Shown in pieces: positions 1 to 5,357 of a DNA stretch of 25,900 bases; the first letter of the stretch is position 1; each line of letters starts with the position of its first letter. The notes under the pieces are model-generated. The model saw only the letters and a program-made list of their open reading frames with translations. It was not told the origin of the DNA and did not search any database. Origin of the DNA: a virus; IMG/VR virus record IMGVR_UViG_3300020472_000149, positions 1-25,900 of that record, one strand, 5' to 3'. Position numbers and translations under genes: made by a program.

Positions 1-225
1 GAAATAAATGCGGATTTATATGCTCAAGAAACAGCGGCTAAAAAAGCTCACAAAGAAGAATCTCCAGTAAATTTTAACATTAAAAAAGCAGAGAGACAAG
101 CTAAAAGAGCCGCGAGAAAAGCTAAAAGAAAAGCTAGAAAATTAGGAGCTTATAAACCTCCTTACGCTCCATTTAATCCAACATCAGGGGATGATGGCGC
201 TGGTGGAACAGAATACGATAATTAA
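1..225 (+). CDS. Basic small phage protein, 5' truncated
   Basis: The frame is open from the first base and stops with TAA at 223-225, so this is the last 74 residues of a protein that begins outside the window. The visible part has an S-P-V motif (codons at 61-69, in KEESPVNF) and a strongly basic Lys/Arg/Ala stretch (AERQAKRAARKAKRKARK), which could bind nucleic acid or be an extended helix. It ends in a Pro/Gly/Asp tail finishing EYDN. That tail resembles the end of the protein at 1725-2045 (PPY, then SGD, then E-aromatic-DN), and both carry KEE followed by SPV, so the two are probably paralogues. I do not recognise a function; small virion protein is a guess from context. Confidence 0.7.
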   Translation, partial: EINADLYAQETAAKKAHKEESPVNFNIKKAERQAKRAARKAKRKARKLGAYKPPYAPFNPTSGDDGAGGTEYDN

Positions 226-243
226 TAATAAAACAAACTAGTT

Positions 244-465
244 ATGAATCATAAAAAATATGATCCAGCAATGGAAAGATTAAAGCCAGGAACTAAAGTT
301 GGTATAGTTGGGGAATCTCATATATGGGATGGTCCTCTAGATCAAGTTGGAAGACCTCATGGAAGTGGGTCAAGTTCTGGAATAACAGGAATGGAAGTAC
401 TGAAAGCACCAGTATCTTACAAAGGAATGCCTATCACTGAATGTGCCAAAGTATATAATAAATAA
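244..465 (+). CDS. Hypothetical small protein (73 aa)
   Basis: ATG start after an A-rich leader, 18 bases after the previous stop. The product is polar, with a Gly/Ser stretch in the middle (GSGSSSGITG) and no membrane segment. It lacks the SPL motif of its neighbours; KAPVSYKGMPITEC near the C-terminus is the closest local resemblance. The gene sits in a tight co-directional run of small genes, and the next ATG is 3 bases after its stop, so it is probably translated as part of that set. No family is recognised. Confidence 0.7.
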   Translation: MNHKKYDPAMERLKPGTKVGIVGESHIWDGPLDQVGRPHGSGSSSGITGMEVLKAPVSYKGMPITECAKVYNK

Positions 466-468
466 ATC

Positions 469-669
469 ATGGGATACACACAATACGGTAGTCCATTTCT
501 TCAATCTGGAAAAGGCTGTGCAAAATCTGAAGGCGGTTCAGGTTGTGTAGTAAAAAGAGGAAATGAATGGATTATATTAAATAATAAAAAAGGTGGTGTT
601 TGGAAAAGTGGTTTTGCGTCTGAAAAAGCTGCAAATGATCAACTTAAAGCGTACCACGCAAATAGCTAG
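469..669 (+). CDS. Small SPF-motif protein (66 aa)
   Basis: Starts MGYTQYGSPFLQ, so an S-P-F motif lies at residues 8-10 (bases 490-498). A Cys pair follows (GKGCAKSEGGSGCVV, C-x7-C), then a compact segment with WIILNNKKGGVWKSGF and a Lys/Ala helix ending in AYHANS. I recall similar small proteins in marine phage genomes, without a known role. Start choice is firm: the ATG follows the preceding TAA by three bases, and MGY is also how two other proteins here begin (1725 and 3430). It may be a minor virion or assembly protein, but that is inferred from location only. Confidence 0.75.
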   Translation: MGYTQYGSPFLQSGKGCAKSEGGSGCVVKRGNEWIILNNKKGGVWKSGFASEKAANDQLKAYHANS

Positions 670-674
670 AAATT

Positions 675-1307
675 ATGAGCTCTCCATTCCAAAAAAAATT
701 TATGGGTAAAAGCCCATTAAGAGATTCTAAAACTGGAGTTGAAAACACTTATGATAAAGAAATGCATAAGGTAGCTTCTGTAACAGATGATGATGCTTTA
801 GATATAACTGGAAAATATGATTCAGAGTATGATAAAAGGACTGATAAAGAATATATAGATCCTGACACTAATAAACCACCGGTTCAAATGAAATCACCTT
901 TACATGGTTATGTAGAAGCTAGTGATATGGTAGATCCTAGTCCTCCTACAGCACATATGTGGAATAAAGTTTTTGATTCTTTTACACAAGCTTATAAAGA
1001 TGTAGTTACACCTAAAGATCCATGCGAGGGCTTAACTGGTGATAGTTTAGCTAAGTGTAGAAATAAACAGTATGAAACTAAATCAGCGGGAACTGGAGAA
1101 AATACTTCTACACCAAAACAAGAAGCACCTAAAGATACAAGTGCATATGCTAATCTTCCAGATGACTATGATAGTGAAATTCATAAAGCTGGATTTGATA
1201 AAGATAATAAAAGAGTATTAAAAGATTCAGAAGGTAACACATACGCAAAATACGATGCTACCTCAAACCAATGGGTACACGTTGATAGTGTTCAAGATTT
1301 TGGTTAA
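675..1307 (+). CDS. Small SPL-motif protein (210 aa)
   Basis: An acidic/basic mixed protein rich in Asp, Lys and Tyr. It has three copies of the tag: SSPF at residues 2-5, GKSPL at 11-15 and MKSPLHGY at 72-79. A Cys pair follows in PCEGLTGDSLAKC (C-x10-C), resembling the Cys pair of the next protein. The C-terminal third (from about residue 148) has a different look (DDYDSEIHKAGFD, then DSEGNTYAKYDA) and may be a separate small fold. No transmembrane segment or enzyme motif is visible. The stop is followed by a tetranucleotide run and then the next gene. Function unknown. Confidence 0.75.
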   Translation: MSSPFQKKFMGKSPLRDSKTGVENTYDKEMHKVASVTDDDALDITGKYDSEYDKRTDKEYIDPDTNKPPVQMKSPLHGYVEASDMVDPSPPTAHMWNKVFDSFTQAYKDVVTPKDPCEGLTGDSLAKCRNKQYETKSAGTGENTSTPKQEAPKDTSAYANLPDDYDSEIHKAGFDKDNKRVLKDSEGNTYAKYDATSNQWVHVDSVQDFG

Positions 1308-1323
1308 TAAATAAATAAATAAA
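1308..1323 (+). repeat. TAAA tetranucleotide run, four copies
   Basis: Four consecutive TAAA units fill the whole gap between the stop at 1305-1307 and the ATG at 1324. The run also supplies several redundant in-frame stops and an A-rich leader for the downstream start. Slippage here would change leader length only. Confidence 0.8.
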
Positions 1324-1707
1324 ATGGGACATAAAGGACATTGGGGTGAATATACTGGTAACACAAAATGGTCAAGAGACCACGCCCACACAAAAGTTAC
1401 TAAAGAAAATTATAAAGCATCTGAAAGAGATGATGCTGCACATATTGATTATCTTAAAAGAGATGTACTATATGATGATCATCATGGTCATAGTGATGAA
1501 AAAATGACAGCTGATGAAAAACATATATCAAAATTAGCAGGAGATATGAAATATGACAAAGAACATCATGGTTCAGCGGCTAAGATGGTTTCTCCGCTTA
1601 ATGAAACTCCATGTATGCAATTACCAGAAGGTAGTAAAAAGAGAAAAGAATGTATGGAAAAAAGAATGAAAAACTATAAAGCTAAACAAAAAGGAAAAAA
1701 TCAATAA
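1324..1707 (+). CDS. His-rich SPL-motif protein (127 aa)
   Basis: Starts MGHKGHWGEYTG after the TAAA run. The protein is rich in His, Asp and Lys (for example YDDHHGHSDEKMTADEKH), suggesting a charged, helical and possibly metal-binding body at residues 35-85. MVSPLNETPC at residues 88-97 carries the tag (Ser codon at 1591), and a second Cys lies 12 residues beyond the first (C-x12-C) before a Lys-rich C-terminal tail. The SPL-then-Cys-pair order matches the protein at 675-1307. I recall comparable proteins in marine phages but no assigned role. Confidence 0.75.
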   Translation: MGHKGHWGEYTGNTKWSRDHAHTKVTKENYKASERDDAAHIDYLKRDVLYDDHHGHSDEKMTADEKHISKLAGDMKYDKEHHGSAAKMVSPLNETPCMQLPEGSKKRKECMEKRMKNYKAKQKGKNQ

Positions 1708-1724
1708 CAACTAATAATTAAAAC

Positions 1725-2045
1725 ATGGGATACAATAAAGAAGAAGATTCACCAGTAACAAACTTAAATAAAGGATATGGTCATGAATCAGTAAAAACAG
1801 AAAGACATAATTTATTAACCGATAATCCAGTAGCAAAAGATGCTAGTGGAGAAAGAGGTGGATCATGGATGTCAAAACATGCTAGTCAATCGAGAATGGG
1901 AAGCCCATTACACGAGAAGATTACGATGACAAAGAAAAAAACTAAAATGCCTCCTCAACCTGCACCGCCTGCAACGCCTCCATACGGAACTGTTACTGGA
2001 TCAGGTGATACAAATGAATTAGGTAAACCGGAATTCGATAACTAA
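1725..2045 (+). CDS. Small SPV/SPL-motif protein (106 aa)
   Basis: Begins MGYNKEEDSPVTNLN (SPV at residues 9-11) and has RMGSPLHEK at residues 58-66 (Ser codon 1902-1904), so it carries both tag variants. A Lys-rich stretch follows, then a proline-rich spacer (PPQPAPPATPPYG) and a tail ending PEFDN. The tail is similar, in protein and DNA, to the end of the truncated protein at 1-225. The composition looks disordered, with no enzyme signature. It is the last gene before the structured leader at 2046-2113. Confidence 0.75.
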   Translation: MGYNKEEDSPVTNLNKGYGHESVKTERHNLLTDNPVAKDASGERGGSWMSKHASQSRMGSPLHEKITMTKKKTKMPPQPAPPATPPYGTVTGSGDTNELGKPEFDN

Positions 2046-2046
2046 T

Positions 2047-2113
2047 AACAGTACGAGAACTGTTTAAAACTCGAGTCAAACAAAACCATTAACAACAACA
2101 AAAACAAAACAAA
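2047..2113 (+). promoter_or_regulatory. Leader with small hairpin and G-free A/C tract
   Basis: A 6-bp inverted repeat (AACAGT at 2047-2052, ACTGTT at 2059-2064, 6-base loop) is followed by the palindrome ACTCGAGT (2069-2076). From 2077 to 2113 the strand has no G and only two T, ending directly at the ATG at 2114. An unstructured A/C leader of this kind favours ribosome access on a heavily translated message. I see no clear Bacteroidota -7 (TAnnTTTG) box, so a promoter is not claimed. The hairpin could end or protect the upstream transcript, but it has no strong U-tract. Confidence 0.4.
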
Positions 2114-2464
2114 ATGGCAAGATTTATTAAATTTAAAATTACAGCAACTGATATTGCTAATGCACCTGCAGCTGTACTTATTCCTTTAGATGATATAACA
2201 GGAGTAGTTGTACAAGCTAATAATGTGTTAGATATCCACTGTCTTGGTGCTCACGCAGCAACTCAATTATGGAAAGTCACTCCTTCAACTGACCCAGCTG
2301 GCGCGGCAGCTCCAACTATTACGTCTGGAGATTCAGTATATGATGCACTTATATCAGCTATGTCAGCTAATCCAGGTGGCGTTGTTTCAACTGTTCAACT
2401 AGGTAAAGATCAAGCAGGAACTCCAGCTCAAATGTATTGGAGATCTGTAGCGTTTACTGCGTAA
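2114..2464 (+). CDS. Small structural protein, possible capsid decoration (116 aa)
   Basis: ATG at the end of the A/C leader. The product is rich in Ala, Val, Thr and Ser, with a beta-rich appearance (LIPLDDITGVVVQANNVLDI) and a terminal MYWRSVAFTA. Its G+C looks higher than that of neighbouring genes and codons are varied, as often seen for abundant virion proteins. Size, composition and leader fit a highly made decoration or head protein, but I recognise no motif, so this is inference. A short capsid-associated protein of another kind is equally possible. Confidence 0.6.
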   Translation: MARFIKFKITATDIANAPAAVLIPLDDITGVVVQANNVLDIHCLGAHAATQLWKVTPSTDPAGAAAPTITSGDSVYDALISAMSANPGGVVSTVQLGKDQAGTPAQMYWRSVAFTA

Positions 2465-2474
2465 CAATTGATTC

Positions 2475-2630
2475 ATGAAACCAAGAGGACTTGGCGATAG
2501 AATTGAAAATATTACAAAAGCAACGGGCATCAAAAAAGCTGTTGATATTATATCAGAAGCAACTGGTGTCCCTTGCGGATGTAATAAAAGAAAGACTATC
2601 TTAAATAAAATGTTTCCTTCAAAAAATTAA
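2475..2630 (+). CDS. CGC-motif mini-protein (51 aa)
   Basis: A short gene running MKPRGLGDRIENITKATG, then two helical heptad-like stretches, then PCGCNKRK and a Phe/Pro/Lys C-terminus, ending at TAA 2628-2630. It fills the gap between two clear genes (10 bases after one stop, 3 before the next ATG). Small proteins with GLGD, ATGIKK and CGC-KRK recur in marine phage genomes as I recall, which supports it being real. The Cys-Gly-Cys could bind metal or form a disulfide. Function unknown. Confidence 0.7.
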   Translation: MKPRGLGDRIENITKATGIKKAVDIISEATGVPCGCNKRKTILNKMFPSKN

Positions 2631-2633
2631 AAT

Positions 2634-2951
2634 ATGGCTTTTAAATTAGGAGATCCACCGTATTCTACGGATAATATACCTGTCTATCATGTTCCTATGG
2701 AAGACGGAGTAGCTGGTAAAGCTAACAACAATGGAACTATCATTGTAAATAAAGATATGGATCCCAGCCAAATAGACAATATTGTAGCACATGAAAAAAT
2801 TCATATAGAGCAAATGAAACGTGGGGATTTAGATTATGACGATGATTGCGTTTATTGGAAAGGAAAATGTTATCCAAGATCTAAAATGAATGAAGGTGCT
2901 AAAAATCTTCCGTGGGAAGCGGAAGCGTATAATAGAACACAAAACGCATGA
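2634..2951 (+). CDS. Small HExxH metallopeptidase-like protein
   Basis: A 105-residue protein with HEKIH at residues 53-57 (zinc-binding HExxH), preceded by the hydrophobic helix start NIVA. Glu residues in LPWEAEAYN (E95, E97) sit where the third ligand of a minimal gluzincin-type fold would be. DDDCVYWKGKCYPRSK between them looks like a substrate-strand or lid region. It is much shorter than typical secreted endolysin peptidases and has no signal peptide. Its stop overlaps the start of the holin-like gene (ATGA at 2948-2951), which suggests coupled translation and possibly a lysis role. A capsid-maturation or other protein-processing enzyme is the alternative. Zinc peptidase chemistry is known for the motif; activity here is inferred. 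Confidence 0.65.
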   Translation: MAFKLGDPPYSTDNIPVYHVPMEDGVAGKANNNGTIIVNKDMDPSQIDNIVAHEKIHIEQMKRGDLDYDDDCVYWKGKCYPRSKMNEGAKNLPWEAEAYNRTQNA

Positions 2952-3403
2952 GTAAAAAGAAATTCAAAGATACAACTGTTGGTCAACTATTGTTTGGTGC
3001 GGCATCTGTTATTAATCCTACTTTAGGAAATGTATTGCAAGGTGTAACCTCACCAAAAGAAGCAATAGCAGAAATAACAAAATCTGATGCGCCTCAAGAA
3101 GATAAAATTAAACTTCAACAATTAATATATGACCAACAAAATAAAGAACTAGAAGCTATCACATCAAGATGGCAAGCAGATTCCATGTCAGATTCTTGGA
3201 TGTCTAAAAATGTACGCCCGTTAGTATTAGTGTGGTGTATAGTTATATTTTCATTAGCTGGGATTTTAGACAGTATAGAAACACTACCATTTCATATAAA
3301 TGAATTATGGAATGATACTTTCGAGAAAATAATGATGTCGGTCGTCTTAGCCTATTTCGGCGGACGTACGACTGAAAAGGCATCTAGTATTTTTAAAAAA
3401 TAA
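2948..3403 (+). CDS. Holin-like membrane protein (3TM/GTA-type)
   Basis: 151 residues. The N-terminal 30 include a weakly hydrophobic glycine/alanine helix (VGQLLFGAASVINP). The middle is a charged helix (EDKIKLQQLIYDQQNKELEAI), followed by the characteristic SRWQADSMSDSWMSKNVRP. Two hydrophobic segments follow at about residues 92-108 (LVLVWCIVIFSLAG) and 126-138 (KIMMSVVLAYFGG), ending GRTTEKASSIFKK. The order helix, WxxD..SxSWxxKNxRP, TM, TM, FGGRTxEK matches the GTA-type 3TM holin family, so it probably permeabilises the inner membrane at lysis. It overlaps the metallopeptidase-like gene by 4 bases. Confidence 0.75.
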   Translation: MSKKKFKDTTVGQLLFGAASVINPTLGNVLQGVTSPKEAIAEITKSDAPQEDKIKLQQLIYDQQNKELEAITSRWQADSMSDSWMSKNVRPLVLVWCIVIFSLAGILDSIETLPFHINELWNDTFEKIMMSVVLAYFGGRTTEKASSIFKK

Positions 3404-3429
3404 TAATTAACAAATAAAAACAAATTAAA

Positions 3430-3984
3430 ATGGGATATTTTGGAAAAGCCTTAGCAATCACTCCAATAGCACCAGCAGCAATTGATGGAATTCCTGCATG
3501 GGAATTTATGAATCAAACTGGAAGTCTTGGTACATATTTAGCAGGTTCTGCTATTTACGTTGGTGACAGTACTGGCGCTCAAACAGCAGTTGTGATTGTA
3601 GCCGGAACACTAGGTGCTCAAAACACTGTGGTTGGACTAACTATTTCTGCTGGAGGCACAGGTTACACTGGGGGTACAGGAGTAAGTACTTCTGGAGGAA
3701 GTGGAAGCGGTTTAACAGTTAACACGACTGACACAGGTGGTGTAATCACTGGTGCAGTTATTAATGCTGCAGGAACTGGTTATAAAGTAGGAGACATTGT
3801 TACTGTTGCTGGAACTGGTGATGCTACATTAACAATAGACGATGTAAGAAGTTTATTACCAGTAGCTGGTGACGCAATAACATTCGATGATGTACAACCT
3901 GGAACCGTACTACCTGTATACGTAGATTACGTATTAAACACTAGTAGCGCGGGCGGTTTTATAGCAATGAGAAATGAAACGTAA
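3430..3984 (+). CDS. Glycine-rich phage structural protein with GGTGY module
   Basis: 184 residues starting MGYFGKALAITPIAP after an A-rich leader. N-terminal residues 1-60 look like a virion-protein domain (IPAWEFMNQTG, then IYVGDSTG). Residues 68-139 form a Gly/Thr/Val beta module (ISAGGTGYT, then GLTV, then GGVITGAVINA, then KVGDIVTV) that is closely similar to residues 421-496 of the protein at 20560-22488. The last 45 residues (AGDAITFDDVQPGTVLPVYVD) are again beta-rich. This modular build is common in decoration proteins, fibres and tail proteins. Decoration or fibre protein is the likely role, inferred. No membrane segment or enzyme motif is seen. Confidence 0.65.
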   Translation: MGYFGKALAITPIAPAAIDGIPAWEFMNQTGSLGTYLAGSAIYVGDSTGAQTAVVIVAGTLGAQNTVVGLTISAGGTGYTGGTGVSTSGGSGSGLTVNTTDTGGVITGAVINAAGTGYKVGDIVTVAGTGDATLTIDDVRSLLPVAGDAITFDDVQPGTVLPVYVDYVLNTSSAGGFIAMRNET

Positions 3985-3999
3985 ATTAATTTTTTACGT
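3979..3999 (+). other. Weak 7-bp hairpin across a stop codon
   Basis: ACGTAAA (3979-3985) can pair with TTTACGT (3993-3999) around a 7-base loop. It includes the stop codon of the preceding gene. The stem is AT-rich and lacks a trailing T-run, so it may be chance or a weak pause/processing site. Confidence 0.2.
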
Positions 4000-4042
4000 G
4001 TAATTATATAAATAGAATATTAATTAAATTAAATCAAAAATT

Positions 4043-4315
4043 ATGGAAGAAAAAGAAACACAAGTAAATAAAATCACTGAAGATCAATTAAAATCTGTAA
4101 CTTCAAAACAAGGAATGATAACTGAAATGTTATCTCGTGTAGGGTTTGCAGAGGTTCAAAAAATGACACTAGCAAGAGAGCTTGATACTTTATATAAAGA
4201 TATGGAAGAAATCAAGAAAGAACTAGAGAAAGAATATGGACCAGTAAATATAGATCTTAAAACAGGAGAGTACACCAAGATAGAGAAAGAAGAAGAGAAA
4301 GAAGGTGGAAAATAA
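4043..4315 (+). CDS. Coiled-coil small protein (90 aa)
   Basis: Highly charged, helical protein with a long predicted coil (from about residue 12 to 65) and a short NIDLKTGEYTKIEKEEE tail. Similar proteins, starting with VNKITE-Q and ending VNIDL-G-T-IEK, sit in marine phage genomes as I recall, without known role. The next gene starts at a GTG inside its last codons, so the two are likely co-translated. An adaptor or assembly-chaperone role is possible but unsupported. Confidence 0.7.
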   Translation: MEEKETQVNKITEDQLKSVTSKQGMITEMLSRVGFAEVQKMTLARELDTLYKDMEEIKKELEKEYGPVNIDLKTGEYTKIEKEEEKEGGK

Positions 4316-4532
4316 TATTAGAAAGATCAGTATTGGATCTGATTATAAAAATGACGCTATGCACTATGCTATTGGGCAACAAGTGTATGGCGGTCATATA
4401 ATTTCTCATATTTTATTTGAAGAATCTGATAACTCTTATAATATTTATATTAAAAAAGATACTGAAGTATTACCTTGGAAAAAGTTTAACTCTAATATGG
4501 CTATTTCTGTAGAATATGACTTAGAATATTAA
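4305..4532 (+). CDS. Hypothetical protein, GTG start (75 aa)
   Basis: The reading frame starts with GTG at 4305-4307, overlapping the previous gene by 11 bases; no ATG is available early enough to keep the N-terminal IRKISIGSDY segment. The body has a beta-rich GQQVYGGHIISHILFEE then YNIYIKKDTEVLPWKKF pattern and an acidic C-terminus. The stop overlaps the next ATG (TAATG at 4530-4534), so it is translationally coupled to the co-chaperonin-like gene. I recall related small proteins beside packaging genes in marine phages; no function is assigned. Confidence 0.65.
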   Translation: MENNIRKISIGSDYKNDAMHYAIGQQVYGGHIISHILFEESDNSYNIYIKKDTEVLPWKKFNSNMAISVEYDLEY

Positions 4533-5137
4533 TGAGAAGCTTATATGATTTTATTATTACCCCAGTGGGTGATAAATATAATAATGAAATTCAAATAGGT
4601 GATAAAAAAATAGTAGTAAATACTAAAATAGAATCCTGGAAATTCGTTAATAGAATCGCAAAAGTAGTTAAAACACCTTTAGCTTTTAAAACTAAAATCA
4701 AAAAAGGTGATTTAATTGTAGTGCATCAAAATGTTTTTAGAACTTTTTACGATATGCGTGGTGAAAAGAAAAAAAGTAGATCATGGTTTAAAGATGATTT
4801 ATATTTTTGCTCATTAGATCAGTTATATTTATATAAAAATAATACTGGTTGGCATAGTTTTGGGGATAGATGTTTTATCCAACCAATAAAAGATAATAGT
4901 TCTATAACGTTAAATAAAGAACGTAGTTTAATAGGTATATTAAAATATGGTAATAGTTCTTTAGAAGCTATTAAAATCAACGAGGGAGACTTAGTTGGAT
5001 ATACTCCAAACAGTGAATGGGAGTTTTTAATAGAAAAAGAACGTTTATATTGTATGAAATCAAATGATATTGTTATAAAATATGAGTACGAAGGAAACGA
5101 AGAAAAATATAATCCAAGCTGGGCAAGTAGCAGTTAA
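4532..5137 (+). CDS. Two-domain GroES-like co-chaperonin
   Basis: 201 residues that read as two GroES folds in tandem. Domain 1 (about 1-103): LYDFIITPV, then RIAKVVKTP, then IKKGDLIVVHQNV, then DDLYFCSLDQLYLY. Domain 2 (about 108-186): FGDRCFIQPI, then SLIGILKYG, then INEGDLVGYTPNSEWEFLI, then RLYCMKSNDIVIKYE. Each matches the GroES order L-D-RVIV, G-V-VG, V-GD-V-F, LI-ESDILA. Family knowledge: GroES caps GroEL and supports folding; T4 gp31 replaces it for capsid-protein folding. Inference: this protein works with host GroEL on a virion protein such as the capsid protein at 11220-12683. The possible mobile loop (about residues 18-35 and 122-131) is not clearly recognisable as a canonical GroEL-binding loop. 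The gene is coupled by TAATG upstream, and its 3' end overlaps the next gene by 56 bases. Confidence 0.65.
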   Translation: MRSLYDFIITPVGDKYNNEIQIGDKKIVVNTKIESWKFVNRIAKVVKTPLAFKTKIKKGDLIVVHQNVFRTFYDMRGEKKKSRSWFKDDLYFCSLDQLYLYKNNTGWHSFGDRCFIQPIKDNSSITLNKERSLIGILKYGNSSLEAIKINEGDLVGYTPNSEWEFLIEKERLYCMKSNDIVIKYEYEGNEEKYNPSWASSS

Positions 5138-5357
5138 AGAGTTAATTAAAGTTGCTAAAGAACCCATTATAGATTATGGACCAGATATTTCCGCAGATAG
5201 ATTAAAAAATGCTGCAGCTACTAAAAAATTAGCAATATTTGATGCTTTTGAAATCTTAAATAGATTAGAAGAAGAAAAAAATATGTTAGAAGATAAACCT
5301 AAAGAAGCTAAGAAAGAAAAAACTTTTAAAGGTTTTGCAGAAGGGAGGTCTAAATAA
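5082..5357 (+). CDS. Small protein before TerL, possible small terminase subunit
   Basis: 91 residues, mainly helical (IIQAGQVAVKELIKVAKEP, then ADRLKNAAATKKLAIFDAFEILNRLEEEKN), with a Lys-rich tail. The ATG at 5082 lies inside the 3' end of the preceding gene. It is kept because the IIQAGQVAV segment, which recurs in related marine phage proteins as I recall, would otherwise be lost and no later ATG precedes the helices. Position directly before TerL, with overlapping TAATG, suggests the small terminase subunit, but I see no definite DNA-binding motif. Confidence 0.6.
   Translation: MSTKETKKNIIQAGQVAVKELIKVAKEPIIDYGPDISADRLKNAAATKKLAIFDAFEILNRLEEEKNMLEDKPKEAKKEKTFKGFAEGRSK
5343..5348 (+). 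promoter_or_regulatory. Shine-Dalgarno-like GGGAGG before TerL
   Basis: GGGAGG lies 8 bases upstream of the TerL ATG at 5357. It is the only strong SD match I noticed at a start in this window. It also encodes residues of the preceding protein (EGRS), so it may be coincidental, especially as Bacteroidota rely little on SD pairing. Confidence 0.35.

Noticed and set aside
3985-4042. Possible promoter before 4043
   Set aside because: The gap is A/T-rich throughout; no TAnnTTTG -7 box with a -33 TTG was found, so no promoter is claimed.
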